Shown: positions 35,463 to 44,319, counted from the first letter of the stretch. The stretch: 64,000 nt of DNA from Pontibacter ruber (GCF_023630205.1 NZ_JALPRR010000003.1:992001-1056000), one strand, 5' to 3'. Numbers and translations: made by a program. Notes: generated by a model not told the origin, from the sequence alone.

Positions 35463-36344
35463 ATGGACTACATTGCAATCATTATAAGTATCATCGCGCT
35501 GGCAGGAGCAGGTTTTGCTTTTCTCAGGGCTAACAGCACCCACCATATTTTATCAAAAAGGATAGAATCGCTGAAAGATAAGAACGCTTACCTGGAGGAA
35601 AGGCTCCGCAGGGTGGAAGGCAAAGCTGGCAGAAGCAACAGACCAGCAGAAGAACCAAGTGAGCCTAGTCGAAGAAACCAGCCCCGCCAGGAGCAGCACG
35701 AGCAACGCCAGAAGCAACGGGACAGACAGCAGTCTCAGCAGCAGGAGCGCCGCCAACAGCAGGAAAGGCAACCTCAACAACAACAGGAAAGACCACAGCA
35801 ACAGCAGGACTCTTTTCAGCCGGTACAGCCCAGAAGAAAGAAAGAAAACAGAAGACGCAACGAACCAACTATGGAAACAAACAAGTATGAGCAGATAGGA
35901 GACGAGCAGCCAGTACCTTCCAGACCATTAAACCTGGAGATAGCAGGAGGCGATCTTTTAGATGAACTGGAACAGGCTGCCAGCCATACACAAACAGCCC
36001 CTGTGCAGGCCGAGGAACCTATGCAGGGTGGCAAAAAGTATGCGATTATTCCGGAAGACGGCGTGATTCGCCAGTACCAGTTGCAGCAGCAACCCGATTC
36101 GGACAGCTACATCGAGGTGGATGTGCCGGCCGATGGCAGCAACATGACGCATTACCGTTTTAACCTTTCCGGCAACCATGCTTTTGTAATTTCGCAGGGC
36201 ATTGACAGGCTGGAAAATGCTTTTGACTTTGAAAAGCCATCCAACCGCATGGTGAGCCGCGTAGTGCTGCAGGGCGACGGTATTCTTTCCAGGGTAAACA
36301 ATGGCTGGAGAATCCAGGAAAAAGCTAGAATAGATTTCAGATAA
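35463..36344 (+). CDS. Membrane-anchored coiled-coil, glutamine-rich protein
   Basis: A 293-residue protein with an N-terminal membrane helix (about 3-22), a coiled coil (about 28-55), a long Gln/Arg/Glu-rich low-complexity linker (about 60-130) and a C-terminal globular beta-rich domain (about 195-293, beginning KKYAIIPEDG). No family recognised. The plan, a membrane anchor with a flexible spacer and a folded head, suits a tether between the membrane motor and cytoplasmic components. It is the fifth gene of the locus. Confidence 0.65.
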   Translation: MDYIAIIISIIALAGAGFAFLRANSTHHILSKRIESLKDKNAYLEERLRRVEGKAGRSNRPAEEPSEPSRRNQPRQEQHEQRQKQRDRQQSQQQERRQQQERQPQQQQERPQQQQDSFQPVQPRRKKENRRRNEPTMETNKYEQIGDEQPVPSRPLNLEIAGGDLLDELEQAASHTQTAPVQAEEPMQGGKKYAIIPEDGVIRQYQLQQQPDSDSYIEVDVPADGSNMTHYRFNLSGNHAFVISQGIDRLENAFDFEKPSNRMVSRVVLQGDGILSRVNNGWRIQEKARIDFR

Positions 36345-36386
36345 CAACATCTGCTCTTTGAAGAAAAGAGCACATACATGATGTAA

Positions 36387-36409
36387 ATCCGGGGCCATTG
36401 GCTCCGGAT
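36387..36409 (+). terminator. Hairpin between coiled-coil and MotA-like genes
   Basis: A 10-bp stem ATCCGGGGCC/GGCTCCGGAT with one G-U pair and a 3-base loop, followed by CACGTTTATTAA. With no clean T-run it may be a weak attenuator or stabilising hairpin. Confidence 0.4.
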
Positions 36410-36461
36410 CACGTTTATTAATGGTGGTTGAACCTCCCGCGCTACAGAACACAACATTCAC

Positions 36462-38219
36462 ATGGAAGGCATATTTATTTTAGAGGCGCTCATTGTACTG
36501 GCTATACTTGGCTACCAGCTGTATGTGTACAGGGGGAACAGGGATAAGATCAGAGCCATTGAAAACCTGTTTCCATCCGAGTCTCAGTTATCTATCCGGG
36601 AACATGTACTGGACAACACAAATGCAGCACCTGCTGAAGGATCAAGTATAGAGAAACAGCGGACTGCTTTGCTGGCCGGGAAACCGTTTCGGGAGTATAC
36701 GCCTTCCAATCCGGTGGTAAAACGAATTATATCGAGCCAGGATGGTGTGCTGCAGATCGAGGCAAAAGGCGGTCCGGTACCTGTTTATACCATTGCTACC
36801 GATAAGTTCGAAAAGCTGCTCTCAGGAGGTAACATTTTCCTGGTAGAAGGCGACCCGGAAGCGCTCGTAAGCACCGCAGCCACAGGCGGAAGAGGCAACG
36901 GCACTATCGACGTGATCGAGGTGCAGAATCCGTCGGAAACATTCGGTAAAATTCTGCGGAGTACCAACGAATACCTGAAGCGCAACAAAGGTGCCGCCGC
37001 CGACTTTGACATTCTGAAAGATGTGGCAGAGCGCCATTCGGAGGCGCTTGATTCGGAAGTGCAGTCTACCGTGGCCACACCGCTTTATGTGGGTTTGCTA
37101 GGTACTTTTTCCGGTGTGATCATCGGTCTTTCCAGTTTGATCTGGTCGGGCATGCGTGCGCCGGATGAAGCGGCCGGAACTTCGTTTATTACGGAGAATA
37201 ATATCCCATCTTTCCTGTTCGGTGTAATGATCGCGATGGCAGGTAGCTTCTTTGGCTTGCTCACCACGCTGCTCGGCAACCATCACCTCAAAAACGCCCG
37301 CAGCACCCGCGACAAGTATAAAAACGAGTATTATACGTTCCTGCAGACGCACCTGCTGCCCAAGCTTAACTCCGACATGGCCGCCAGCCTGGGCAACCTT
37401 AAATCGGTGCTCGATTCCTTCAACAAAGATTTCCTGGACAAGGTCTTGGGCTTTCGCCCGATCGTCGATTCCCTTTCTGATAATATCCGCACACAAAAAG
37501 AATTTATTCAGAAGCTCGACGAAATAGGTTTTACGCAGATGGCCAATGCCAACCTGCAGGTGTTTGATAAGCTGAAAGAAAGCGAGCAGCTGTTCCAGAA
37601 TTTTATGAACTACCAGGTGGCGCTGAACGAATCGGTCCAGAAAGGTGGGGAACTGACGCACAACATCGAGCAGGTACTGAGCCGACTTATTGGCTTACAG
37701 GAAGGCTTTGACCAGGTGCCAGGTTACCTGCAGAAACACGACGAGTCGATACAGCGGCAGGTGGACTTTTTTGGTCGTCACCAGCAGGACATGGATAACA
37801 TTGCGGCCCGAATTGAGCAGTATTTCGACAAAGCGGCCCTGCGCCTGACCGACCTGATGGAAGCACGCCTGCAGCACCAGGAACGCGACGCCCAGAATGC
37901 CTACGAGAAATGGCAGGAGCATTTCCGCCGCCTGAACGAAGACAACGTGTACCAGCGCATACTCGATTACATGCAACCTTTCGAAAACCTGAACCAGCAG
38001 CAGGAAAACCTAAACACCAACCAACAGCAACTGGCGGGGGAGATACGGCAAACCAACGAGCGCCTGCTGCAAAAACTCGAAGCCGATACTGTGGTGCAAC
38101 AGCAGCTACTGAACCAGCTGCAGACCATGAACGCGTTAATGATGAAAAGTATGGAGCCAGGGCCGTTGAAAGCAGCTTTCCAGCGCATGTTTGGCGGTGG
38201 CGGACAAATCAGAAGATAG
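36462..38219 (+). CDS. MotA/TolQ/ExbB-type channel protein with long coiled-coil tail (ZorA-like)
   Basis: A 585-residue membrane protein. TM1 lies at about 4-22. TM2 (about 206-232, TPLYVGLLGTFSGVIIGL) and TM3 (about 247-272, FGVMIAMAGSFFGLLTTLL) form the MotA/ExbB signature pair with its small-residue packing. The remaining 300 residues are helical and Gln/Glu-rich with heptad character, a long tail like that of ZorA. The next gene encodes the MotB-like partner 9 bases on. Such pairs are proton- or sodium-driven rotary units that power flagella, gliding, TonB, Tol and the Zorya defence system. No ZorC, ZorD or ZorE follows. Confidence 0.8.
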   Translation: MEGIFILEALIVLAILGYQLYVYRGNRDKIRAIENLFPSESQLSIREHVLDNTNAAPAEGSSIEKQRTALLAGKPFREYTPSNPVVKRIISSQDGVLQIEAKGGPVPVYTIATDKFEKLLSGGNIFLVEGDPEALVSTAATGGRGNGTIDVIEVQNPSETFGKILRSTNEYLKRNKGAAADFDILKDVAERHSEALDSEVQSTVATPLYVGLLGTFSGVIIGLSSLIWSGMRAPDEAAGTSFITENNIPSFLFGVMIAMAGSFFGLLTTLLGNHHLKNARSTRDKYKNEYYTFLQTHLLPKLNSDMAASLGNLKSVLDSFNKDFLDKVLGFRPIVDSLSDNIRTQKEFIQKLDEIGFTQMANANLQVFDKLKESEQLFQNFMNYQVALNESVQKGGELTHNIEQVLSRLIGLQEGFDQVPGYLQKHDESIQRQVDFFGRHQQDMDNIAARIEQYFDKAALRLTDLMEARLQHQERDAQNAYEKWQEHFRRLNEDNVYQRILDYMQPFENLNQQQENLNTNQQQLAGEIRQTNERLLQKLEADTVVQQQLLNQLQTMNALMMKSMEPGPLKAAFQRMFGGGGQIRR

Positions 38220-38228
38220 AGAATAAAT

Positions 38229-38876
38229 ATGAGCAAGGAAAGCAGAGACTTCTTCTGGCCCAGTTACGTTGATTTGATGACGGTGCTCTTTCTGGTAATG
38301 CTGGTGCTTTTTATCCTGAGCTTTAAAATGTTTCAGGACAAGGATACCGAGAACCGGGAAAACATAGCGCGGCTGCAGGTGGAGGTGCGCGAGAAACGCA
38401 AGCTTGATGAGATAAAAGCGGCCCTTTCGCGGCTGGATGAGAAGTATTTTCAGTATAACCAGAAGTATAAACGCCACGAACTGCTGGTAGATGTGCTGTT
38501 TGAACAGAGCAGTGCCGTAATACCGGATCGTGCGCGGGCCCCTTTACGCCGCGCCGGTTTCAACCTTAGCCAGGTCATCAATTCCATCAAAGACAAAGAC
38601 GTTAAATACCTGATCGTGATCGATGGTCGCGCCGCCAGCTTTCCGAAAGGTGATCCGCGTAACATCACGCAGCGTGAGTATGCCTTGCAGCTGAGCTACC
38701 AACGGGCGCTGGCGCTGATGAAATTCTGGCAAAGTTCCGGCATCTATTTCCCCAAAGACAGGGTAGAGCTCGTAGCAGCCGGAAGCGGTTTTGAAGGAGC
38801 GGGTCGTACCGGCGACATCCGCGACAGACGCTTCGTTATTCAGATCCTGCCTAAGGTGGGTACCCTTGGCGATTAA
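38229..38876 (+). CDS. MotB/ZorB-like OmpA-domain protein
   Basis: A 215-residue protein. A short cytoplasmic N-terminus leads into one membrane helix (about 14-34) with D15 in SYVDLMTVLF, at the place of the ion-conducting aspartate of MotB. A coiled linker (38-75) follows, then an OmpA-like periplasmic domain (about 85-210) ending in the expected DRRFVIQIL. The peptidoglycan-binding consensus is partly altered (IDGRAASF for GHTD). It is the partner of the MotA-like protein and the last gene of the locus. Confidence 0.8.
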   Translation: MSKESRDFFWPSYVDLMTVLFLVMLVLFILSFKMFQDKDTENRENIARLQVEVREKRKLDEIKAALSRLDEKYFQYNQKYKRHELLVDVLFEQSSAVIPDRARAPLRRAGFNLSQVINSIKDKDVKYLIVIDGRAASFPKGDPRNITQREYALQLSYQRALALMKFWQSSGIYFPKDRVELVAAGSGFEGAGRTGDIRDRRFVIQILPKVGTLGD

Positions 38877-38989
38877 TGCTATAATTTATACTTGAGTTGT
38901 TCCTACGCGATAAGGTAGCAAGGAACCAGAAAACGGAACAATCTCAATATAGGATTCAAGTAAAAAACTAAGCTACAAAGCACATCAAC

Positions 38990-39580
38990 TTATACTTTGC
39001 TATGCTTTTTTCTTTTGCATTGCAACACCCAGTACAGGCCCTTCACGTCAGCTTTCCACTCAGGCAGTACAAGTACCAGCATCATCTCTTCCAGCAACTC
39101 CATACTTATAACCAGTGCTGTCAGGTAAAATAAAGTATAAACCGGCTGCGGAACCAGAAAGATCAAGACCAGAAAGGCAGCCACCAAAACGCTGGCAATT
39201 TTGGCAAGGTACGTATGAAAACTGCTGATACGGCGGTAGCGAAGGAGCGCCATGATCGTCTGCCCTGCATACAAGGCAATCACAAAAGCAATGATGGGCG
39301 CGTTATCCTGAATAAAACCGGTCCGGAAAACAAACAAGCCTGCCACAGCTGCTACCAAGGTTAACTGGTCGGCAACAGAATCGAGTTTAGAGCCTAGAAT
39401 ACTTACCGCATTATACCTGCGGGCAAGGTAACCATCAATGGCATCTGTAAAAAAACTCAGGGGTAGCAGCCATTTAAAAACATCCAGATTTTTGTTCAGG
39501 AGCAGGTATGATAAAATAAAAGCTGCCAGTAGCCGGTAAAACGTAATGCCGTTGATTAAATAAAATGTCCACCTATTCAT
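38990..39580 (-). CDS. CDP-alcohol phosphatidyltransferase family protein
   Basis: A 196-residue inner-membrane enzyme with about six helices. The family signature is complete: D-x2-D-G-x2-A-R-x8-G-x3-D-x3-D in DAIDGYLARRYN...GSKLDSVAD. These enzymes displace CMP from CDP-diacylglycerol with an alcohol such as glycerol phosphate, serine or inositol phosphate. The product is not decided by the motif. It overlaps the CDP-diacylglycerol synthase gene by 8 bases and follows it, so substrate supply and use are coupled. Confidence 0.88.
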   Translation of the reverse strand: MNRWTFYLINGITFYRLLAAFILSYLLLNKNLDVFKWLLPLSFFTDAIDGYLARRYNAVSILGSKLDSVADQLTLVAAVAGLFVFRTGFIQDNAPIIAFVIALYAGQTIMALLRYRRISSFHTYLAKIASVLVAAFLVLIFLVPQPVYTLFYLTALVISMELLEEMMLVLVLPEWKADVKGLYWVLQCKRKKHSKV

Positions 39581-40433
39581 TTAGCGTCAGGATCAGGTAA
39601 AGGAACACAAAAGGCGCTGAGCCCAGCAGCGAATCGAAACGATCGAGGATGCCGCCGTGCCCGGGCAGTATGGTACCGGAATCCTTGATGGCCAGGCTCC
39701 GCTTCATCATCGATTTGAACAGGTCGCCATAGGTGCCAAACACAACGACAAGTATAGCAATGGATAACCAGTGTGTCAGGGTATGTATGTGGAAGAGTTG
39801 CGCATTCAGGAAAGCAACCAACAGAGCACAGCACGCACCACCGGCGCTCCCTTCCCAGCTTTTATGCGGTGAGATCCGCTCGAACAACTTATGCCTTCCC
39901 AGCCACCTGCCAAACAGGTAAGCACCACTGTCGCTGGCCCAAAGCAAAAAGAAGTACCCAAGTATAAACGAGCGCTGGTAAGCATTGGCAGGCCAAGGCA
40001 GAAAAGCTGTACCAAGAAAGAAGGAGAGAGGAATAGAGACGAAAAGTATACCCAGAAACGTATAAGCTAAGTTCTCGAATGGCTTCTCGGATGTAAGGTA
40101 AAGTTCCTGCACAAAGACCAGGAATACCAGCGGCACAGTCAACAGCAGCAAACGAACAGGCAGGTTAAAGAGAAACACCAGTGCTAGTACAAGTATAGAA
40201 ATGGAGGCTACTACCAAACCGGCAACCTTGCGCGGGGTAACGCCAGCAGCCTGAAAGAGCCGGTAAAACTCCAGCAGGCCCAGCAGGTTCAGCAGCAGTA
40301 CCAGCAACACAAACGTGTAGGCACCCGCCCCTACACAGCCGGAGATTATGGCTATCAGCACCGCTCCGGTTAGGGTGCGCTGGGCTAAATTGCTCTTGCC
40401 CGTTTCCGGTTTTTGAAGAAGCTGATCTGCCAC
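39573..40433 (-). CDS. cdsA: Phosphatidate cytidylyltransferase (CDP-diacylglycerol synthase)
   Basis: A 286-residue polytopic membrane protein with about eight helices. Near the C-terminus the CdsA signature is intact: KRSLAIKDSG then LPGHGGILDRFDS. It makes CDP-diacylglycerol from phosphatidate and CTP, the precursor of phospholipid head-group transfer. First gene of a two-gene minus-strand unit with the phosphatidyltransferase. Confidence 0.93.
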   Translation of the reverse strand: MADQLLQKPETGKSNLAQRTLTGAVLIAIISGCVGAGAYTFVLLVLLLNLLGLLEFYRLFQAAGVTPRKVAGLVVASISILVLALVFLFNLPVRLLLLTVPLVFLVFVQELYLTSEKPFENLAYTFLGILFVSIPLSFFLGTAFLPWPANAYQRSFILGYFFLLWASDSGAYLFGRWLGRHKLFERISPHKSWEGSAGGACCALLVAFLNAQLFHIHTLTHWLSIAILVVVFGTYGDLFKSMMKRSLAIKDSGTILPGHGGILDRFDSLLGSAPFVFLYLILTLNE

Positions 40434-40721
40434 AATCGTATTTTATCACTTGATATACATTGTCAAATATCTCTGAGAGATAGATAATCTTCCCGCCCGT
40501 CTACAACAAGTTTTCGTCACTTCTACAAGTATAAAGTTTGATCTTGCCTGAAAGAATTTGGGCGCAACCTACTTACTGACTAAGTTTTCTAACGTAGAAA
40601 TTCAAGAAGGAGTAGCATAATTATTTGACCAAGTATAATATTAACAGCAACACGTATGCTGGAGATAAGGCATTGGATCAAACGACCACAAGTATATTGT
40701 CACTTCTAAAACTTGCAGCGT

Positions 40722-41354
40722 ATGTTCAGGGACCGGAAAGATGCAGCCTTGCAATTAGCCAAAGCACTCGAAAAGTATAAAGGAACAGGTGCCATTGTGC
40801 TGGGTATTCCGCGAGGTGGCGCCGAGACGGCTTATTATGTAGCCAAACATCTGGATGCGGAGCTCTCATTGCTGGTATCCCGCAAACTGGGCCACCCCAT
40901 GAACCCGGAGTATGCCATCGGAGCCATCGCCGAAGACGGCAGCATTTACATCAACAAAGGGGCAGAAGCCGGAATTTCGCAGGAAGCCATAGATGAAATA
41001 GTAGCGCAGCAGAAAAAGGAGATCGAACGCAGGATCAACATTCTTCGGAAAGGGGAGCCACTGCCGGAGCTTAAAAGTAAAACCGTCCTGATCGTGGATG
41101 ATGGCATTGCTACGGGCTCAACCGTTTTTGCTGCTATCACTATGTGTAGGCACAAAGGCGCCGGCAAAATAGTGGTTGCCGCACCGGTTTCGGGCAAAGA
41201 CAAGTTAAAGCAGTTGCAGCACGTTGCCGACGAGGTTGTAATACTGGAGATGCCTGATTTCTACCACGGTGTATCGCAGGTATACGAGATCTTTTACAAC
41301 CTCTCCGATGAGGAAGCACTGGAGTTTATGGAGAAATTTAAAAAGGAGCAGTAA
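40722..41354 (+). CDS. Phosphoribosyltransferase family protein
   Basis: From the ATG at 40722 the protein has 210 residues (a TTG 9 bases upstream is possible). The PRPP-binding loop is VLIVDDGIATGST, preceded by a typical VLGIPRGG loop near the N-terminus. A flexible hood region lies between. Proteins of this size are often annotated as predicted phosphoribosyltransferases, sometimes fused to hydrolases. Substrate unknown. It lies between the lipid genes and the TelA operon on the plus strand, about 360 bases before the latter. Confidence 0.82.
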   Translation: MFRDRKDAALQLAKALEKYKGTGAIVLGIPRGGAETAYYVAKHLDAELSLLVSRKLGHPMNPEYAIGAIAEDGSIYINKGAEAGISQEAIDEIVAQQKKEIERRINILRKGEPLPELKSKTVLIVDDGIATGSTVFAAITMCRHKGAGKIVVAAPVSGKDKLKQLQHVADEVVILEMPDFYHGVSQVYEIFYNLSDEEALEFMEKFKKEQ

Positions 41355-41712
41355 CAGGAGGTACGCACACTTTCCGGAGACCCTGGCAATTTCTGCAGCT
41401 CTGGTTTATACTTACTCCTACTGCTTTTTCTGGTACAGCTATGGCTTAAGCACAGGCAGCCTGCCTGCGCGACCTGCAACATACTTTTACCGCACGTATA
41501 CCTTAGCTGCTGTGGCCTGGTTATCCGGCCAAAGGGCATACTTCCGCGTATACGCTTTAAAAAGCTGCGCACGTAGAAAATTTGTGGAAAAATACACCAT
41601 TTGTTGGGGCTAATCACTATTTTTAATAGCTTTAGATAACCTGATCAGAACCAGATTTGCTCGCTTGTAGTTACATGTATACATACCCAGGCTTAAACTA
41701 TTTGATTTACCT
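41355..41712. other. 358-bp spacer before the TelA operon
   Basis: No gene is convincing. The frames that run through it continue out of neighbouring genes and lack coding character. It contains several TATACTT/AAGTATA-like strings and must hold the promoter of the TelA operon; I cannot place that promoter. Confidence 0.35.
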
Positions 41713-42150
41713 ATGTTGATTTTTTGGGCATCCGTACTTGCAGCATTTTTAGGCTATGTTTATGGTTATTACATCCGGCCAAATCAGCGGCTGCGCCAGG
41801 CGCTGAACGATGCCAGGCAGAAATGCATTGCCGTGCTGGAAGAAGGAAACAAAGGCGTGTATCGCACCATTGTTACGGATAATAATAAATCGTCGGAGCT
41901 GGTGGTGGAGGTAAAAGAACTTGCTGTTACCAAAAACGGGCAGGTGAAGGTGCAATACCTCAGCGCCTTTTACAAGAACCCCGATTTCAGAACCAAGAAA
42001 GGCGAAGCGTTGCTGAAGGAGGTGCATGGGCTGCTGGGCGAATACCTGCCCCTCAGCGAGATCGAGTGGTACGAAACGACCGAGCAGCACGAAAACATCC
42101 GGAAGTACCTCAACTCATTACAAGTCACACAAACCAACCTACATAGCTAA
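41713..42150 (+). CDS. Membrane-anchored hypothetical protein, first gene of the TelA operon
   Basis: A 145-residue protein with one N-terminal membrane helix (about 3-20) and a mixed alpha/beta cytoplasmic domain (KGVYRTIVTDNN, LVVEVKELAVTKNGQVKVQYLS). I do not recognise a family. TelA starts 8 bases downstream. Elsewhere TelA often sits beside XpaC, another membrane-associated protein, but no XpaC likeness is evident here. Confidence 0.65.
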   Translation: MLIFWASVLAAFLGYVYGYYIRPNQRLRQALNDARQKCIAVLEEGNKGVYRTIVTDNNKSSELVVEVKELAVTKNGQVKVQYLSAFYKNPDFRTKKGEALLKEVHGLLGEYLPLSEIEWYETTEQHENIRKYLNSLQVTQTNLHS

Positions 42151-42158
42151 AGAGCACA

Positions 42159-43241
42159 ATGGAAAAAACTAACCTGACGATTGCCGAAAACAAGGAGCAG
42201 ATCCAGCAAAAGGCACTGGCCATATCGAAAACCATTGACCCGGCCAAGCCCGAAACACTGAGCAGCTTTGGGGTAGAGACGCAGCGCAAACTGGGTTATT
42301 ACTCCAACGAGCTTTTAACGAAGGTACGGGCCAAAGATTCCGGTGACGCCGGTACGGCCATTAACGAGCTGCTGCACCAGATCAACATGGTTAAGATTGA
42401 CGAGACGGAGAAGCCGGGCATCTTTTCCCGTTTGCCTTTCGTGAAGAAATTTGCCGACAAGTCGAAGAAGCTGGCCAGCCAGTACAACACCATTTCAGAG
42501 AATGTAGACAGCGTGGTGGTGAAGCTGGAAAAGACCCGTCAAAGCGTAATGAAAGATACCACCAGCCTGGAGGTGATGTTCAACCAGGCAGTAGAATACA
42601 TCCACGAGATCCGGGCGGTGATTGCAGCCGGCAAGCTGAAGATTGAAGAGATTGAAAACGAGATTATCCCGCAGCTGCAGACAGAGGTGGAGGCGAGCGG
42701 ACAGGATGAACTGGCCGTGCAGCGCCTGAGCGATATGATCGCCTTCAAGGATCGCCTGGAAAAGAAGGTGCACGATTTCACGCTCTCCCACACCATTGCC
42801 ACGCAGGCCATGCCGCAGATCCGCATGATCCAGACTACGAACGACGTGCTGGCTCAGAAGATCCAGAACTCCATCGACACCGTGATTCCGGTGTGGCGCC
42901 AGCAGGTAGCCATTGCCCTTGGGCTTGAGAAACAGCGCAAAGCCCTCGAAATACAGAAAAAAGTAACCGATACCACTAACGAAATGCTGCGCAAGAACTC
43001 CGAACTGCTGAAAGGCAATGTGGTGATAGCAGCCCAGGAAAACGAACGTGGCATTGTGGACGTGGAAACGCTTAAAAAAGTGAACCGCGATATGGTGGAA
43101 ACACTCGATGCCGTGATCAAGATCTCGGAAGAAGGCAGCAAAAAACGCGCAGAAGCCGTGAAAGAGCTGGCAGCCGTCCAGGAAGAGCTCAACAGCAAGA
43201 TCATCGGTACGTTCGGCAAATCAAAACAGATTGAGGCATAA
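42159..43241 (+). CDS. telA: TelA-like toxic anion resistance protein
   Basis: A 360-residue, almost wholly helical cytoplasmic protein matching the TelA/KlaA family along its length: the SRLPFVKKFADKSKKLASQYNTIS region (about 90-115), the ARLE-type helices and the VWRQQVAIALGLEKQRKALEIQKKVTDTTN region (about 246-275). TelA proteins are linked to tellurite and other stress resistance and to Ter systems; the mechanism is unknown. It lies in a four-gene run with gaps of 8 and 2 bases and a 1-base overlap. Confidence 0.85.
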   Translation: MEKTNLTIAENKEQIQQKALAISKTIDPAKPETLSSFGVETQRKLGYYSNELLTKVRAKDSGDAGTAINELLHQINMVKIDETEKPGIFSRLPFVKKFADKSKKLASQYNTISENVDSVVVKLEKTRQSVMKDTTSLEVMFNQAVEYIHEIRAVIAAGKLKIEEIENEIIPQLQTEVEASGQDELAVQRLSDMIAFKDRLEKKVHDFTLSHTIATQAMPQIRMIQTTNDVLAQKIQNSIDTVIPVWRQQVAIALGLEKQRKALEIQKKVTDTTNEMLRKNSELLKGNVVIAAQENERGIVDVETLKKVNRDMVETLDAVIKISEEGSKKRAEAVKELAAVQEELNSKIIGTFGKSKQIEA

Positions 43242-43243
43242 GC

Positions 43244-43423
43244 ATGGCAGGAGGAGAGAAGAAGACAGTGCAGCCACAACAGGCCATCCTGAACGAGGAG
43301 CAGGAAGCGCTGCTGGACCTGTACCTGCAGCAACTGGACCGGTATACAGAAGAGCTGAAATCTTCTGAGAAGATTCAGGTAGAGATCGAGATGGTGCACC
43401 TGCGGAAAATGATTTCGAAATAA
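43244..43423 (+). CDS. 59-residue charged helical protein in the TelA operon
   Basis: A short open frame from the ATG at 43244, 2 bases after the telA stop, to the TAA ending at 43423. The next gene's ATG begins on the last base of that stop (TAATG). The product starts MAGGEKKTVQPQQ and is otherwise a glutamate/leucine/glutamine-rich amphipathic helix. The perfect fit between two coupled genes argues for translation. Function unknown; a small adaptor for TelA or the downstream protein is possible. Confidence 0.7.
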   Translation: MAGGEKKTVQPQQAILNEEQEALLDLYLQQLDRYTEELKSSEKIQVEIEMVHLRKMISK

Positions 43424-44319
43424 TGGGGTGGTTGCGATCCTTCTTCGGCCTGAGCGATTCCTCTGAAAACAGAACGGTGGTAGGCAATGCTGTGAATACG
43501 GATGCTGCAGATGCGCACTATATCCGCGACTCCAATGCCAGGCTGCATGCGCTGCAGAACCTGTGTAACAGGTATGCGGGTACGCCCCACGCAGCCAAGC
43601 TGCAGCAGGTGTTCGAAAAGTCAAAGTATATCCACCGCTACCTTCTCTCCAAGAAACGGGCACAGGCGCTGGAGCTGTTTCATCTGCAGCACACGGACCA
43701 TTTCATCACTGCCTTTACGGTGATCCTGGATGTGCACCAGCAACACCTGGCACATGCCCACGAGCCTGTGCGGGAGCAGCCAAGAGCAACACAGGCACAA
43801 CCTAAAGCACAGCCAAGCACCGTGGGTACCGATGCGCCTTTTGAAGCAAAGGTGGAGAGCATGCTGAAAAAGATCGAGTCTGAAACGATAAAAGGCATTT
43901 ACACGGCCCATAAAGTAACGGAGATGGTGAAGCGGGTGGCAGGGCAGGCGCCTTTTGTGCAATCCGATGTGCTCCGGCCTCCCATGCCGGCGGTTACGGT
44001 TCCCATTGTTGCCATCGATACCTACTCCAAGATCTCTTATGTGCGGCAGAAAGCAGCCGGTTTTACGATGTCCGGTGAGATCAGTTTCACCTCGCCACCT
44101 CAAGACATTGAAGCGTTTTTATCGCACCTTTCTGCACGCCTAGGCATTGATAAAAGTACGCTGTCGTATCATGGGAATGCCTTGCTGGTGATACCCGACG
44201 GCAAAGGTCCCAGTCCGGAAAAATGTGTTCCCATCATACACTGGCAGGGCTGCGCCTATGCCATCAACCTGAACGATTATCGCCTGTTCCCGGTCCGGAC
44301 ATATAAAAGAAGCCTCTGA
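43423..44319 (+). CDS. Hypothetical protein, last gene of the TelA operon
   Basis: A 298-residue soluble protein. Residues 1-110 are helical (ALQNLCNRY, RYLLSKKRAQALELF), a Gln/Pro/Ala-rich linker spans about 115-140, and the C-terminal domain (about 185-298) is alpha/beta. No family recognised. It overlaps the 59-residue gene by one base and its stop lies within the terminator stem. Confidence 0.65.
   Translation: MGWLRSFFGLSDSSENRTVVGNAVNTDAADAHYIRDSNARLHALQNLCNRYAGTPHAAKLQQVFEKSKYIHRYLLSKKRAQALELFHLQHTDHFITAFTVILDVHQQHLAHAHEPVREQPRATQAQPKAQPSTVGTDAPFEAKVESMLKKIESETIKGIYTAHKVTEMVKRVAGQAPFVQSDVLRPPMPAVTVPIVAIDTYSKISYVRQKAAGFTMSGEISFTSPPQDIEAFLSHLSARLGIDKSTLSYHGNALLVIPDGKGPSPEKCVPIIHWQGCAYAINLNDYRLFPVRTYKRSL

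Noticed and set aside
28413-38876. Calling the locus a Zorya defence system
   Set aside because: Only ZorA/ZorB-like proteins are present; there is no ZorC, ZorD helicase or ZorE nuclease, and the other five genes do not occur in described Zorya types.
41269-41617. Frames of about 110 codons on both strands after the phosphoribosyltransferase
   Set aside because: Both overlap the phosphoribosyltransferase end and show no coding pattern; they are probably chance frames.
40722-43241. A full Ter-type system from the phosphoribosyltransferase plus TelA
   Set aside because: TerB, TerC, TerD/Z and the ATP-grasp genes of Ter loci are absent; the phosphoribosyltransferase is separated from the TelA operon by 358 bases.
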